Positions 28,501 to 34,343 of a stretch of 64,000 nt of DNA are shown here, piece after piece; within the stretch, counting starts at the first letter, position 1, and each line of letters starts with the position of its first letter. This stretch comes from Buttiauxella agrestis ATCC 33320 (lineage in GTDB: Bacteria; Pseudomonadota; Gammaproteobacteria; Enterobacterales; Enterobacteriaceae): the NCBI GenBank assembly GCA_024169445.1, contig JALKFA010000001.1, positions 1,364,001 through 1,428,000 of the forward strand. Direction: 5' to 3'. A program made the translations under genes and the position numbers. Below the pieces are notes generated by a model. It ran no database searches. It was given only the letters and a program-made list of their open reading frames with translations, and was not told the origin of the DNA.

Positions 28501-28758
28501 GACCACATACACTTCATGTGCGACAGGGGCGTCGGTAGGCGCAGGGGCGGTTATTGACGCAGGCGCTGGCACCGGTGCCGGTGGCACAAACACCGCTTTT
28601 GCGGCGTCAGGGGCGTTGTCATGATGCGTGGTATCTAATGGGTTATCTGCATGATTAGCGCTTTCAACGGCTGCCGCACCGTCGAATAACTGGCGTGGCT
28701 CAAGAGCGAAACGGTGGTGACGAGGGCGGGTGGGATTATCGTTTCGAGGTCTGGACAT
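16597..28758 (-). CDS. Giant DUF4347 / tandem-repeat surface protein (putative adhesin)
   Basis: The ATG at 28758 gives 4,053 residues; an in-frame extension of 17 residues exists. No Sec signal is visible. The N-terminus is Arg-rich and then LEPRQLFDGAAAVE, a motif typical of giant DUF4347 proteins, followed by a Pro/Ala linker (50-80). DUF4347 spans about 82-240, with IISHGAS (His137) and LLYGCN (Cys180). Residues about 245-2200 are diverse Ig/cadherin-like and CSPG-like repeats (FTQADINNGYIYY type). Seven units of about 197 residues follow (2200-3620), each with VTSGGVTETATV, NEDST..GNVL and DGSYTFTPV..WNG motifs. Then come VCBS-like domains and a 150-residue tail ending TITRR. No RTX nonapeptides are seen. 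It is the first gene of the operon with the TolC, HlyD and M50 genes, presumably as their secreted substrate, for adhesion or biofilm. Confidence 0.9.
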   Translation of the reverse strand: MSRPRNDNPTRPRHHRFALEPRQLFDGAAAVESANHADNPLDTTHHDNAPDAAKAVFVPPAPVPAPASITAPAPTDAPVAHEVYVVDSHVQNWQSLVNQLPEGSRVVVLDAQHSGLEQINEALKNDKNITAIHIISHGASDEITLGSDKLNDQTITQYQQQLEKLGEKLTTDGDILLYGCNVTAQDTTLITRMADYTHADVAASSDETGSALKAADWTLESHTGVIETRSLELAYDGVLQAPELTTRVPDMVVSEPSVLHPGAETGSFSGLTLNVSDEKVAISVTLTNGAAGDLVNGSSTGKTLEFVGSVADAQAWLNALKFTASDSELGQQSAATDVQFYILTLSGNDSLVTHITVTPANDPVVVDNSTLIVPENNGAGTVITEATLAALDPELATGAQSASQIVYSLTEMPQYGYLTLNGTRLGVGSVFTQQDVRDNKLVYVHTATGSAQNTADSFTAKVNDGATPINLSDTVKVTLEIAPENQPPTVSGGGIVFEGQPANAANTGNVGQYIVADGGGDTQDGELTLTITALPTHGTLYFNGVAVIQGQQISYNDRNLLTYENNGEEGITQDTFGVRVTDQGGGTATPASSDALIALTIQPVDDDPALNPDSTLLADVADGPDSVVLMPEMLASIDEDSPPDRVSFVVNVDGLTHGYLTLNGARMQNGDTFTMEDVVEGRVVYTQYLNAPIDGIDKFSFRVIDHSTALRWNADGSTFTRQGGIWDSESPDAKLTHFDFTIGLVPLANNPPADQVPPLDTSGDSTSSGYIGDDPNGAAHGIILEGGSLTLSGTGNISDATPGMSYVVPGVQPEQIVYTFLGSGSGQTGLTILKSDGNGGYTVINAFGTFTQADLNNGLISVRHNGGENFHFDGKFSVSAGQVTLDSTGNPMAVTWNPELKVFVTPVNDAPVIAGSSNTVLAEGETVIITNSQLQLGDPDDANSGSPWEDGPTINGNDNNYAYNNDLTGDRALKFAFLTLPTGGVLQYFNGTSWVTITDADIGTLKLDASLLKNDSTSGLRFVSNGSEVRSTSFVAYAVDRWGMQSATNATVGITITNVNDGPKIPQTPDSPEIVVPPDSPNNIGGQPANNPATVVEGSYVQINGSQLQAYDPDSSPEQVQFTITNSPDHGHLAFSRDGVNFSTIGNGSTFTQADINNGYIYYLNDGDEISGDGLNADGFDFTLSDGDKEQAANHFAINITPANDKPTVTAPSGPIDIGGNSHAVSGFTVADPDITGTSSATNILQTTVRLLHNDGSAFSQSEYNNIRLAANGASGALITGGDGGYLVITGTVAQINSALSGLTVTFPDDRNTVYQVQVITDDRLRTGNGQLNGSANGGPVNQPTNPATGSLPGAVDNVNYDWYQDGVPANNGNISANQVAINASEVNDPGTLVVTDSDKNTFEDQATWIGGDFVITDVESSAFGKPVTVTLTVGQGQLGIGGTANDSSLEINGVTIQGDNSGTLILTGTASAIQALLNDPTNGLTYKSALNANHDQNGAAAGDVTLNVHLDTSTASVGDTGGLPPADVQIALTITPVNDPPTITAPSDTILLDNNAPGGNNVDGFVIGDPDVADAGGIAAGENDIVQVTVRITDENGNPLSVSQYRDQQNSAITISSLNTTSGVFIQNTSQDGVTPPSNGQNAPLVITGTVAQINAYLAQLQVTMRGAILDDADQYFRVEVIVDDRVRDANGNLTSSANGGDNIGPGGVGTSQVPNTVISPYAAIPGGLGQNVASTYRTIFQSSVNDPAQIKLGENPVLNTDENSATVTLPPITISDSDAGSQSMTVTVKLPNGFVFVAPTGSGGTVTGAGTDTLTFNGSYTQINSYLAGLRVTLPDADGSATAADWNGNFGVKVTVNDHGNSGSRPGSLPGSGNDPHQDPGQVEYEEGDDPSALITTREFTFTVNAVNDAPEVVGTPSVTIPTLEEDTLGSSLAGSNIHDLFFDFFNDERDTINNDGTVGVGGGSSADSFYGVAITSHTPNTAQGDWQYSLDGGTSWQNVGARSDSNALVLTASASLRFVPAANYFGDPVTLGVRLVETNANGDVSSTPALPDNGEQINIDATGGHGGTSIYSETVITLSTEVTNINDRPTLGDTTVTIAEDTPTPQTIGQIFQSVYGDATDNQTAIAGGGNASGALGFIAIYGDDTDASKGHWEYSTDGSNWLTIPSDVSASNALVLASTTQLRFVPLGDYNGPVSGGLQLRASDTTDTSSAGAGVTNGRVNFFDFAKDGDQTSHWSNTARLSVTVTPVTDAANDSFTTHANVPLVNNTSDLLLNDTFSNGDKTVTAVTQPSHGTLTLVNNVLTYTPDTGYVGSDSYTYTVVSGGITETATVTINVTNQAPTGVTDNLSIDEDSPSTLGNVLTNDSDPDGAVDTLTVKNFTVEGNTYAAGTTVKLTGSHGTLLINADGSYLYTPGGDWHGDIAVSYVVSDSNMGGDSSAVLGIHVAAVDDAKNDVEIEHTGTVITTDVLGNDTFINIDQAVTSFTQPQHGTVTLGPNNKLIYTPDAGFVGSDRYNYTVTSGGVTETATVFIFMTNTPPDASNQFAVTDEDTPASGDVLHLIIDPDGDPLHVVDFQIDGISGTFAAGQKVTIAGKGDFTLNTDGSYLFTPVPDWNGKVPTITFHVSDNTSVPPTESSLDITVRPMVDITHDTATTHAGTPVTIDVLANDHFSNSDAAIQQTVFSAAHGTVTLVGNKLVYTPNAGYVGDDVFTYTVKSGGIEETASVTVTMTNTLPEPRNSVVRTPEDTTITNGDLLDGARDADSDTLTVTNFTIDGVVYAADESVEIEGKGTLTIHSDGLYTFVPVPDWNGQVPPVTFTVSDGNNGGQVTRNLVIIVQPVADILPDDATTHADNPVAIDVLHNDSFSNDTKTVTASSDGTTLGRVEVLSNNTIRYTPPPGFVGTDTFSYSVTSGGITETSTVTVVVTNTAPTARDMELTMDEDGTSLSGLLTASDVDSDVVRVTSFHVDGISDDFLIGNFGTTSAIIPGVGTFTLSYDRHYTFTPLADWNGDVPKITYTVTDDNGGATAVGHVDITVNPVVDIADDTATLHAGGSSTINVLANDNFENDDRAVTLVGAAQNGTVTIGTNGNVTYTPSPEFVGTDSYTYTVTSGGVTETATVFVTVENTAPIANPDTQTVNEDSTITGNVLDNDRDPDNNTSVQDTLRVTSFTLPGESVAHLAGETVTISGIGELTLNADGSYQFVPVGDWNGSIPLITYQISDGHTGGTASSTLTLEITAVDDIAPDSASTHAGQPVTIDVLSNDSFENGDREITATSSGAHGSATIVDGKIVYTPVAGFVGSDSFTYTVTSGGKLETTTVTVQITNSAPLANPDINTTPEDTVAHGNVLTNDTDADPGDAAALHVTRFTIDGNVYAPGSVVTLSGMGVLTLRANGNWTFVPVADWNGTLPVVSYDMSDGNDGGVSSSSLSITIAPVQDAFNDLISVNGNSSVTSDVLANDTFSNNDNAIVSISQGNHGTVSVENGKITYTPNLGYVGNDSYTYTVLSGGILETATVVVRVADLAPIVNPEAVITQENMPISGNLLTNDSDLNDDPLHISVFQVGGTRYNAGETALLAGIGSLTVQADGSYTFTPVNNWHGFVPAVTYTVSDGYAVGETNGTLRILVAPSVEIQVREDGLTPLDPGAQEVSGTLDLLSLDKLKTFTFQGRVITAEQLLQLNPLSPITIETVTGTITLLAYYSAADGEGHLDYRFVLREAVAQPGQISTHNDYAVEVNGVNVGQLRITVVNDQPTATDDSAEILQDQGQQNVSGNLFNDDRIGADRAADNGPVTGVMSENTGAAGTIGGTSSGQYGTLFLDSQGNWRYQVNSADPRVAALDANATLSEVFVYTITDSDGDTSQARLTIRIYGVTAMPNDNNDRDGEQIFGRDDELLTPYRQSYQPGLFILPLVYDLQSDAAGLQTRLNSQFAAIGYGIEQASSPVMQQAVLFSRWYNDSREQRDLPGLASNGLGQNSLGNSFGPFGIGQDSERSATPPIAMAQERPALERSAGEQPSVITLGAQPLSAQLAALERKTLASGKHISVPTITRR
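17900..22000 (-). repeat. Seven ~590-bp tandem coding repeats in the giant gene
   Basis: The same landmark (codons for TATV or TVTV after SGG..ET) recurs at about 21761, 21170, 20582, 19993, 19397, 18797 and 18208. Spacings are 591, 588, 589, 596, 600 and 589 bases. Each unit encodes two linked beta domains. Spacing is regular while the DNA has diverged, so the array is old and held by selection rather than freshly duplicated. Confidence 0.85.
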
Positions 28759-29132
28759 GGCATTTACTCTTGGCAACTTCAGCGTCATTAACATCAATGA
28801 TACATGCAAGTTACATAATATGTAGATGCTCTATGTCCTTATTACATAATATTTACGAATGTTTCTGCGATTATTCTTATATTGATTAGCCATATTTATT
28901 ATATGGTTTTTAACTGCTGGTTAAGATATTTAAGCCAGGATAAAACGCTAAATTAATGACTGCGATAATAATAAATAACCGTGCCGTTACTATTATTGCT
29001 TGATTATTGCGCAGGGTTGAACATCGATTAAGCGATCATTTTTTGTGGGCTGGTGGAATAAGAAACATAAGATTGGCGAAATAAGAGACAACACTTGCGT
29101 GTGGCTAATGAAGTATCACGGACGGCGTAAAC
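28759..29132. promoter_or_regulatory. AT-rich region upstream of the giant gene
   Basis: This is strongly AT-rich compared with the flanking genes, especially 28800-29060, and holds no convincing gene. It must carry the promoter of the giant-protein operon (minus strand). The low GC content is what H-NS-silenced promoters often show, but I cannot assign hexamers with confidence. Confidence 0.4.
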
Positions 29133-29203
29133 GGTGGACGGCACTGGCGCTTATCCGCCCTACGGTTTTTTTGTAGGTTGGATAAACGCAGCGTCATCCG
29201 ACA
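29133..29203. repeat. BIME downstream of the symporter gene
   Basis: Unit 1 is GGTGGACGGCACTGGCGC...CGCCCTAC (29133-29163) and unit 2 is GTAGGTTGGATAAACGC...CCGAC (29173-29202), inverted. It lies 15 bases after the symporter stop codon, where it can act as an mRNA-stabilising or terminating hairpin. Confidence 0.88.
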
Positions 29204-29217
29204 AAACTAAGCAGGGA

Positions 29218-30996
29218 TTACGACTGGCTTTGCGTCGAGGTTTTTAATACCACGCTTTGATTGTCAATCTTCGCGCTACGTTTTAGCGCATACCCCACAG
29301 CGAACACCACGGTGGCACAACCGAGGAACAGTAAGCGGCCCCACATTGGGTTAGGAATTAACACCATCAGTGACAAGCCTGCTGCCATGTAAATCGTCAG
29401 GTCGCCCAGCTTGTTACGCTGCATGCGGTCTACGATGTCTTGTGCGTCATCTTCTACACACTCGGTTTCCACATCCTTAAAGAACGCATCAGTCGCGGCG
29501 ACATTTTTGTCGGCTTGCGGCTTATACAGCAGCGCAGTCAGGCAGAAGAAGCCACCCGTCAGCACCAGATGGGCGACGATAGGAATGATGGTTTTCAGCT
29601 CGCTCACTTCACGGCCAGTCAGTTTCTCAACACCAAACCATGACATCACGTACTGCGGCGTGAACACATCAACCACCATCCAGGAAACGCCCAGACCAAA
29701 GATTACGGTAGCCCACGGAGCCCAGGAAGGCGTTCTGCGAATCAGCATTCCGAAGAACAATGGCACCAGAATCGGCGATTGCAGCAGTGTGGCAACCTGC
29801 ATCATCAGGTCGAACAGGCTGAGGTGCTTGAGCGAGTTAAAGAACTGCGCCATGAAGATAACCAGCAAACCGTTCACCAGGCAGGCGATTTGTCCGGCAC
29901 GCAGTTGCTCTTTATCCGTCGCTTTGCCTTTGCGCACAATCGTTGCGTAGAAGCTACGCACGAAGATACCGGAGTTACGGTTCAGCGCAGAGTCCATCGA
30001 CGACATGGTGGCGGCAAACAGGCCGGCCATCAGCAGCCCAACCGTTCCCAGCGGCATCGCTTCACGAGCAAACACCAGGTAAACCGCATCACGGGCTTTC
30101 GCGCCCAGCTCAGGGTATTGCGCGCCCGCATCAGGGTAAATAATCGCGGTGGCCCACGGTGGGATAAACCAAATCACCGCGCCAATCAGCATCATCAGCA
30201 GCGCCATCAGCGCCGCTTTGCTGGCGTTTTTGGAGTCCTTAGCATTCAGGAAACGGTAGGATTCCTGCATGTTGTTGATACTTTGCAGCTGTTTGACTAC
30301 GAAGAACAGGAAGGTGCCAACTATCAGTAACGGGTAGTTCATGTCCGGGCCGGTGAAGAAGCCAGACGGGAACTCAGTCACGATATTAGCCGGACCGCCT
30401 ACAGTCCACAGAGCCACAAGGGCGCAAGCCACGGAAATAACCGCGATAACCAGAGTTTGAATAAAGTCGGATGCCACCACGCCCCAGGCACCACTCAGCA
30501 TGGAGATTGCCAGTACCGCCAGGCCAGTAATCCAGATAGTGGTAACAATGTCGGCGTTAAATACTGCGGAGGCGAAAACACCGAGGCCGTTCAGCCACAC
30601 GCCAGCGTTAATTACGCTCAGAGGAATAATGACCCAGGTAAAGAATTGTTCGTTGACCGGGCCAAAGCGGCGACGTACTGCTTCGGTTGGGGTATCGACA
30701 CGCATTTGACGAAAACGACGCGCGAAATAAAGCCACGCAAATAAATAGGCCACCATGTTGCCAATAAACACCGCCAGCACCGCAAAACCATCCGTAAATG
30801 CCTTGCCTGCCGCACCAGTGAAGGTCCAGGCGGAAAACTGCGTCATAAACGCGGTTGCCCCAACCATCCACCACAGCATCTTGCCACCGCCGCGGAAGTA
30901 GTCACTGGTACTGTTATTGGCCATTTTTTTGAATAGCAGACTAATGGCGACCATTAATAAGAAATAACCCGCTATTACAATGTAATCGTAAGACAT
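29218..30996 (-). CDS. Sodium:solute symporter (SSS) family transporter
   Basis: A 592-residue protein dominated by membrane helices, with the SSS family pattern: DYFRGGGKMLWWMVGATAFMT near the start (helix 2), GAWGVVASDFIQTLVI, and LLMAGLFAATMSSMDSALN, the conserved sodium-site region of helix 8. Members couple inward Na+ flow to uptake of sugars, amino acids, vitamins or organic acids. A charged cytoplasmic stretch (about 510-550) precedes the last two helices. It is a single gene with its own AT-rich upstream region. No metabolic partner gene adjoins it, so the substrate is unknown. It is not obviously PutP, PanF or NanT. Confidence 0.88.
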   Translation of the reverse strand: MSYDYIVIAGYFLLMVAISLLFKKMANNSTSDYFRGGGKMLWWMVGATAFMTQFSAWTFTGAAGKAFTDGFAVLAVFIGNMVAYLFAWLYFARRFRQMRVDTPTEAVRRRFGPVNEQFFTWVIIPLSVINAGVWLNGLGVFASAVFNADIVTTIWITGLAVLAISMLSGAWGVVASDFIQTLVIAVISVACALVALWTVGGPANIVTEFPSGFFTGPDMNYPLLIVGTFLFFVVKQLQSINNMQESYRFLNAKDSKNASKAALMALLMMLIGAVIWFIPPWATAIIYPDAGAQYPELGAKARDAVYLVFAREAMPLGTVGLLMAGLFAATMSSMDSALNRNSGIFVRSFYATIVRKGKATDKEQLRAGQIACLVNGLLVIFMAQFFNSLKHLSLFDLMMQVATLLQSPILVPLFFGMLIRRTPSWAPWATVIFGLGVSWMVVDVFTPQYVMSWFGVEKLTGREVSELKTIIPIVAHLVLTGGFFCLTALLYKPQADKNVAATDAFFKDVETECVEDDAQDIVDRMQRNKLGDLTIYMAAGLSLMVLIPNPMWGRLLFLGCATVVFAVGYALKRSAKIDNQSVVLKTSTQSQS

Positions 30997-31330
30997 TGTA
31001 GTTCCCTATGAGTTATGCCCCTGATACTTCAAGATAGCAATAATGCCATTTGAGTTATTGTGGGTTTTGTTTGAATTGGAAACATTAAACACTCGATTTA
31101 CATATTTTGAAATATCGTTTTAATATTTATGTGAAATATATGGTAACGATCATGTTTTCCTCTTCAAATGTCCAAAAATAGCTATTTAGCGAAATGATTA
31201 ATAAAAAGGAGGGTGGAATTAGCGTTAATAAATATCGCGAGCGAGGAGGGGCAAATTGAGAATACTCCGCTGTTGAGATGCGGTGACTTTCCCTATCGTT
31301 TTCGGAGTTAACATACCATCAGGCTGGCTT
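30997..31330. promoter_or_regulatory. Divergent AT-rich intergenic region
   Basis: 334 bases between the start codons of the symporter and yjdP genes, rich in A and T (for example 31090-31210). It must hold promoters in both directions. No operator, riboswitch or small gene could be recognised. Confidence 0.4.
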
Positions 31331-31666
31331 ATGAATCGATACTCCACCATGCTGCTGCTCGGTAGCCTGACCATGACCACATTTGTCCACGCCGATGCGC
31401 TGGATGGTCTGTTTGATAATTCCATTGTCGGCTCTATTTCACAGGCAATTAACGATGCTTATAAGCCGAACAATAACAACGACGACGATCGGCGTTGGGA
31501 CGACGAAAATCAACGCCGCAATGATGACGACCGACGCCAGTACGAAGACCGCCATCGACAGTTAGAAGATCGTCGCCGTCAACTCGATAACCAACAGCGC
31601 CAGTTAGACGACCAGCGCCGCCAGCTCGAAGAAGACGAACGCCGCCTGGATGATGATTACCGGTAG
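31331..31666 (+). CDS. yjdP: YjdP-like periplasmic protein
   Basis: A protein of 111 residues from the ATG at 31331; a longer frame upstream lacks a signal peptide. It begins with a Sec signal (MNRYSTMLLLGSLTMTTFVHA), followed by a short segment IVGSISQAINDAYKP. The remainder is an extremely charged, low-complexity repeat of the type RRQLDNQQRQLDDQRRQLEE, likely one long helix or coiled coil. Sequence pattern and location beside phnP match E. coli YjdP, a periplasmic protein of uncertain role. Confidence 0.88.
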   Translation: MNRYSTMLLLGSLTMTTFVHADALDGLFDNSIVGSISQAINDAYKPNNNNDDDRRWDDENQRRNDDDRRQYEDRHRQLEDRRRQLDNQQRQLDDQRRQLEEDERRLDDDYR

Positions 31667-31741
31667 TCTGCGAGCTGGGTTCTGGAATGAGTGTTTGCCG
31701 GGCATTTTTCGATTTTGTTGTGTTAGGTTGCGATGATTCTC

Positions 31742-31826
31742 GGTGGATGACGCCTGCGGCTTATCCCCCCTACAAAACCCAACCTCAAACCCAATCGTAG
31801 GTCGGATAAGCGCAGCGTCATCCGAC
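31742..31826. repeat. BIME on the 5' side of the RAYT gene
   Basis: Unit 1 is GGTGGATGACGCCTGCGGC...CCCTAC (31742-31773) and unit 2 is GTAGGTCGGATAAGCGCAGC...CCGAC (31797-31826). The 23-base spacer AAAACCCAACCTCAAACCCA... is A/C-rich and looks like the seed of the expanded tract in the 3' BIME. It ends 18 bases before the transposase start. Confidence 0.92.
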
Positions 31827-31844
31827 TCCAACACAGGTGCGAAA

Positions 31845-32348
31845 ATGCCCAACTATCGCCGCATGCGTGTCAACGGTGGAACGTGGTTTTTCACCGTCAA
31901 TCGGCATGACCGCAAAGATGATTTGCTCGTCAGACATATTGAGGAACTCAGGCAAGCACTTGGAAAGGTCAAAGAACGCTATCCTTTCGAAATCAACGCC
32001 TGGGTTGTTCTGCCGGATCATATGCACTGCATCTGGACGCTGCCATCCGACGACAGCAACTATTCTCAGCGCTGGCGGGCAATCAAAAAAGCCTTCACGA
32101 AATCCCTTCCCGGAAATCCCACCGTCTGGCAAAAACGCTTTTGGGAACACTGCATCAAGGATGATCGCGATTACGCGGCGCATGTCGATTACGTTTACAT
32201 CAATCCGGTTAAACATGGTTTCGTCAAAACGGCCTGCGAATGGCCTTATTCGTCTTTTCACCGAGATGTAAAACGAGGGCTTTATCCGGCGGATTGGGCG
32301 GGGGAAGTGGAAGATTTTAGTGCCGGTGAACGAAAGGCCGGTGGATGA
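31845..32348 (+). CDS. REP-associated tyrosine transposase (RAYT, Y1_Tnp family)
   Basis: From the ATG at 31845 the protein has 167 residues; an upstream extension is only translated BIME. It is a HUH-type single-strand nuclease. It shows FFTVNRHDR near the start, the metal-binding His-x-His in LPDHMHCIW (His59, His61), and the C-terminal [20 protein letters not shown] block, where the active tyrosine is among the nearby Tyr residues (about 110-118). RAYTs cut and join REP sequences and are thought to have spread them. The gene lies between two BIMEs of matching orientation, the usual arrangement, and splits the yjdP-phnP neighbourhood. Its stop codon TGA is supplied by the first REP unit of the 3' BIME. 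Confidence 0.92.
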   Translation: MPNYRRMRVNGGTWFFTVNRHDRKDDLLVRHIEELRQALGKVKERYPFEINAWVVLPDHMHCIWTLPSDDSNYSQRWRAIKKAFTKSLPGNPTVWQKRFWEHCIKDDRDYAAHVDYVYINPVKHGFVKTACEWPYSSFHRDVKRGLYPADWAGEVEDFSAGERKAGG

Positions 32349-32540
32349 CGCCTGCGGCTTATCCCCCCTACAAAACCCAAAACCAAACCCAAACCCAAAC
32401 CCAAACCCAAACCCAAACCCAAACCCAAACCCAAAACCAAAACCAAAACCAAAACCAAACCCAAAACCAAAACCAAAACCAAACCCAAAACCAAAAATCC
32501 AAACCCAATCGTAGGTCGGATAAGCGCAGCGTCATCCGAC
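32340..32540. repeat. BIME on the 3' side of the RAYT gene with expanded hexamer tract
   Basis: Unit 1 (32340-32371) and unit 2 (32511-32540) are nearly identical to those of the 5' BIME. Between them, 32385-32492 contains 18 consecutive hexamers kept in register: eight AAACCC, four AAAACC, one AAACCC, three AAAACC, one AAACCC and one AAAACC. The element overlaps the end of the RAYT gene and stops one base before the phnP stop codon. Confidence 0.95.
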
Positions 32541-32541
32541 A

Positions 32542-33300
32542 CTAATCTACCCGAATAACCATCCCATCAAACCCGGCTTCGAACCCTTCGGGTAACGCAT
32601 TCTCCATCAGCCAGCAATCGAACTGGTGGCTGATATGGGTGAGGACCACACGCGGGCAGCCGATGTGTTTATTTAGCTCAATTACGGTATTCAAATCGCA
32701 ATGGTTTTTCGGGGTCTGCGTGCGCGGCTCATGGCTGCAATCAATCACCATCACCTGCGGCTTGTTGTTGGCCAGAAACTTCAGCGTTTTTTCCGGCAGG
32801 CCTGCGGTATCGCATAACCACGCGACCCGGCTGTGCGGGGTTTCAAACAGATAACCGAGTGTCAGTTTGGAATGGTTGAGCGGCAGGGGCGTGACACGCA
32901 GCGCTTGCAGGGTAAACCCAACAAACGGTTCAAGCGTGTGGCTGAAATCGAGAATGCCAGGGTGTTTAAACAGATCGTCGCAACCTTGTTCATCGGCAGG
33001 GCCGTAGACCGGGATTTTCTCGCCCACGCCCCAGCGCAGCGGAAATAAACCCTGCACGTGGTCCATGTGGTAATGGGTCAGCAAAAACTGCTGAAATTCC
33101 GCAGGTTGCCAGTGGTCCATTAAATCGGGAATCCCGGCATCCAGCAGCGTCACCGCTTCGTTAAACTTCACCACGGCGCTGCAAGGCTTACGGCGATATT
33201 GCGGATTATTGCGAGCACGCTCGCAGGCGGCACAAAAACAGCCAAAAGCAGGCACCAGTTGTGCACCGCCCGTTCCGCTAAGGGTTAGTGTCAGGCTCAT
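32542..33300 (-). CDS. phnP: Phosphoribosyl 1,2-cyclic phosphate phosphodiesterase
   Basis: A metallo-beta-lactamase-fold enzyme of 252 residues. The motif LLTHYHMDH (His76, His78, Asp80, His81) binds the two catalytic metals. The Cys-rich segment [14 protein letters not shown] (about 19-32) is the structural zinc site known in PhnP. It opens 5-phosphoribosyl 1,2-cyclic phosphate, the product of C-P bond cleavage, to ribose 1,5-bisphosphate. It is the last gene of the phn operon; its start overlaps the end of phnO by 23 bases. Confidence 0.95.
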   Translation of the reverse strand: MSLTLTLSGTGGAQLVPAFGCFCAACERARNNPQYRRKPCSAVVKFNEAVTLLDAGIPDLMDHWQPAEFQQFLLTHYHMDHVQGLFPLRWGVGEKIPVYGPADEQGCDDLFKHPGILDFSHTLEPFVGFTLQALRVTPLPLNHSKLTLGYLFETPHSRVAWLCDTAGLPEKTLKFLANNKPQVMVIDCSHEPRTQTPKNHCDLNTVIELNKHIGCPRVVLTHISHQFDCWLMENALPEGFEAGFDGMVIRVD

Positions 33301-33763
33301 TCAGTGTCTCCACTGGCTTGGTAAACCGAAAATGGGTCTGCTGATACCCTTCGCGCAGATAAAAACGATGGGCGTCCAGGCGTTTGGTGCTGGTGGAAAG
33401 CTCGGTCAGCTCAGCTCCGGCAGTGCGCGCCTGTTGTTCCGCCCAGGCCATCAGCTTGCTGCCCACGCCGTATCCCCGAGCTTGCGGCATCACCACCAGT
33501 TCCTGAATTTCTCCCACCCAATTCACATGGTGCAGATGAAATTGCAGCTGCAAACCCACCATGCCGACCACTTCGCCATTGAGCAGCGCCAGATGGTAAT
33601 GCACATTGCGTTCTGCGAGGTTTGCCGCAAATCCATTGTTAAATGCCTGGCGATCAAACTGGGCCTGTTTGAGTTCGCAAATCAGCCTATATACGGCATC
33701 GCTGTCAGCAGCGGTTGCGGGACGTAATTCGACGATATGCTTTACCTCAATGACATCAGACAT
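33278..33763 (-). CDS. phnO: Aminoalkylphosphonate N-acetyltransferase
   Basis: A GNAT-family acetyltransferase of 161 residues, close to E. coli PhnO. The acetyl-CoA-binding block is [20 protein letters not shown], followed by [20 protein letters not shown]. It acetylates aminoalkylphosphonates so that they can be used, or detoxified, by the C-P lyase. The start at 33763 overlaps the end of phnN by 8 bases and gives a few more N-terminal residues than the E. coli protein. A slightly later start cannot be excluded. Confidence 0.93.
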   Translation of the reverse strand: MSDVIEVKHIVELRPATAADSDAVYRLICELKQAQFDRQAFNNGFAANLAERNVHYHLALLNGEVVGMVGLQLQFHLHHVNWVGEIQELVVMPQARGYGVGSKLMAWAEQQARTAGAELTELSTSTKRLDAHRFYLREGYQQTHFRFTKPVETLNEPDTNP

Positions 33764-34343
33764 GGCGCGGTTCCTTCGGACGAAAATGGACGATGTTCGT
33801 GTTGCGTCGGTTATTCACCAGACGCATAAACGATAAGACAGACTCTGCCAGACTGCCATCGTTGTTAAGTATCAGACATTCGTCCAAATCCGGTGCGTAG
33901 AAGGCGGCACGTTGCAGGCGTTGCTCGATTTGTGGTGCAGTTTCGCGGCCGCGTGCCTCAAGGCGCTTACGCAAAACGTCGGTTGAAACATGCAGACAAA
34001 TTGGCACTAACGCCTCGCCATAACGCGCTCGCGCCTGTGCTAAATGCTCGCGCGAGCCGTTCACCACCACGTCGAAGCCGGAGTCGAGCCAGATATCCAG
34101 CTCGATGCCGATGCCGTAACTTTGGTGATGGGCCTGCCAGCACAGGGCAAACAGACCCTGTTGCTGGCGCTGAGCGAACTCCTTTTCACTCAGCGCGATA
34201 TGGTTTTCACATCCGGCATCGGCAGCGCGGGTGATGTAACGGTGCGCCACCAGTAGTTGATTATTCTCCTGCTGGCGCAGTGCCGTCAGCAGGCTGTCTT
34301 TCCCGGAGCCAGACGGCCCCATCAACCAGACAATTTTGCTCAT
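33756..34343 (-). CDS. phnN: Ribose 1,5-bisphosphate phosphokinase
   Basis: A 195-residue P-loop kinase with Walker A GPSGSGKD (9-16), related to guanylate kinases. It phosphorylates ribose 1,5-bisphosphate to PRPP, returning the ribose moiety of the C-P lyase pathway to nucleotide metabolism. Its ATG shares one base with the phnM stop (TGATG), a sign of tight translational coupling. Confidence 0.95.
   Translation of the reverse strand: MSKIVWLMGPSGSGKDSLLTALRQQENNQLLVAHRYITRAADAGCENHIALSEKEFAQRQQQGLFALCWQAHHQSYGIGIELDIWLDSGFDVVVNGSREHLAQARARYGEALVPICLHVSTDVLRKRLEARGRETAPQIEQRLQRAAFYAPDLDECLILNNDGSLAESVLSFMRLVNNRRNTNIVHFRPKEPRHV

Noticed and set aside
32385-32492. CRISPR-like regular repeat
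   Set aside because: The units are 6 bases with no spacers and no cas genes nearby; it is a microsatellite.
32320-32545. Open frames of Asn-Pro / Gln-Thr dipeptide repeats
   Set aside because: They are simply the AAACCC/AAAACC hexamer tract read as protein, with no start signal.
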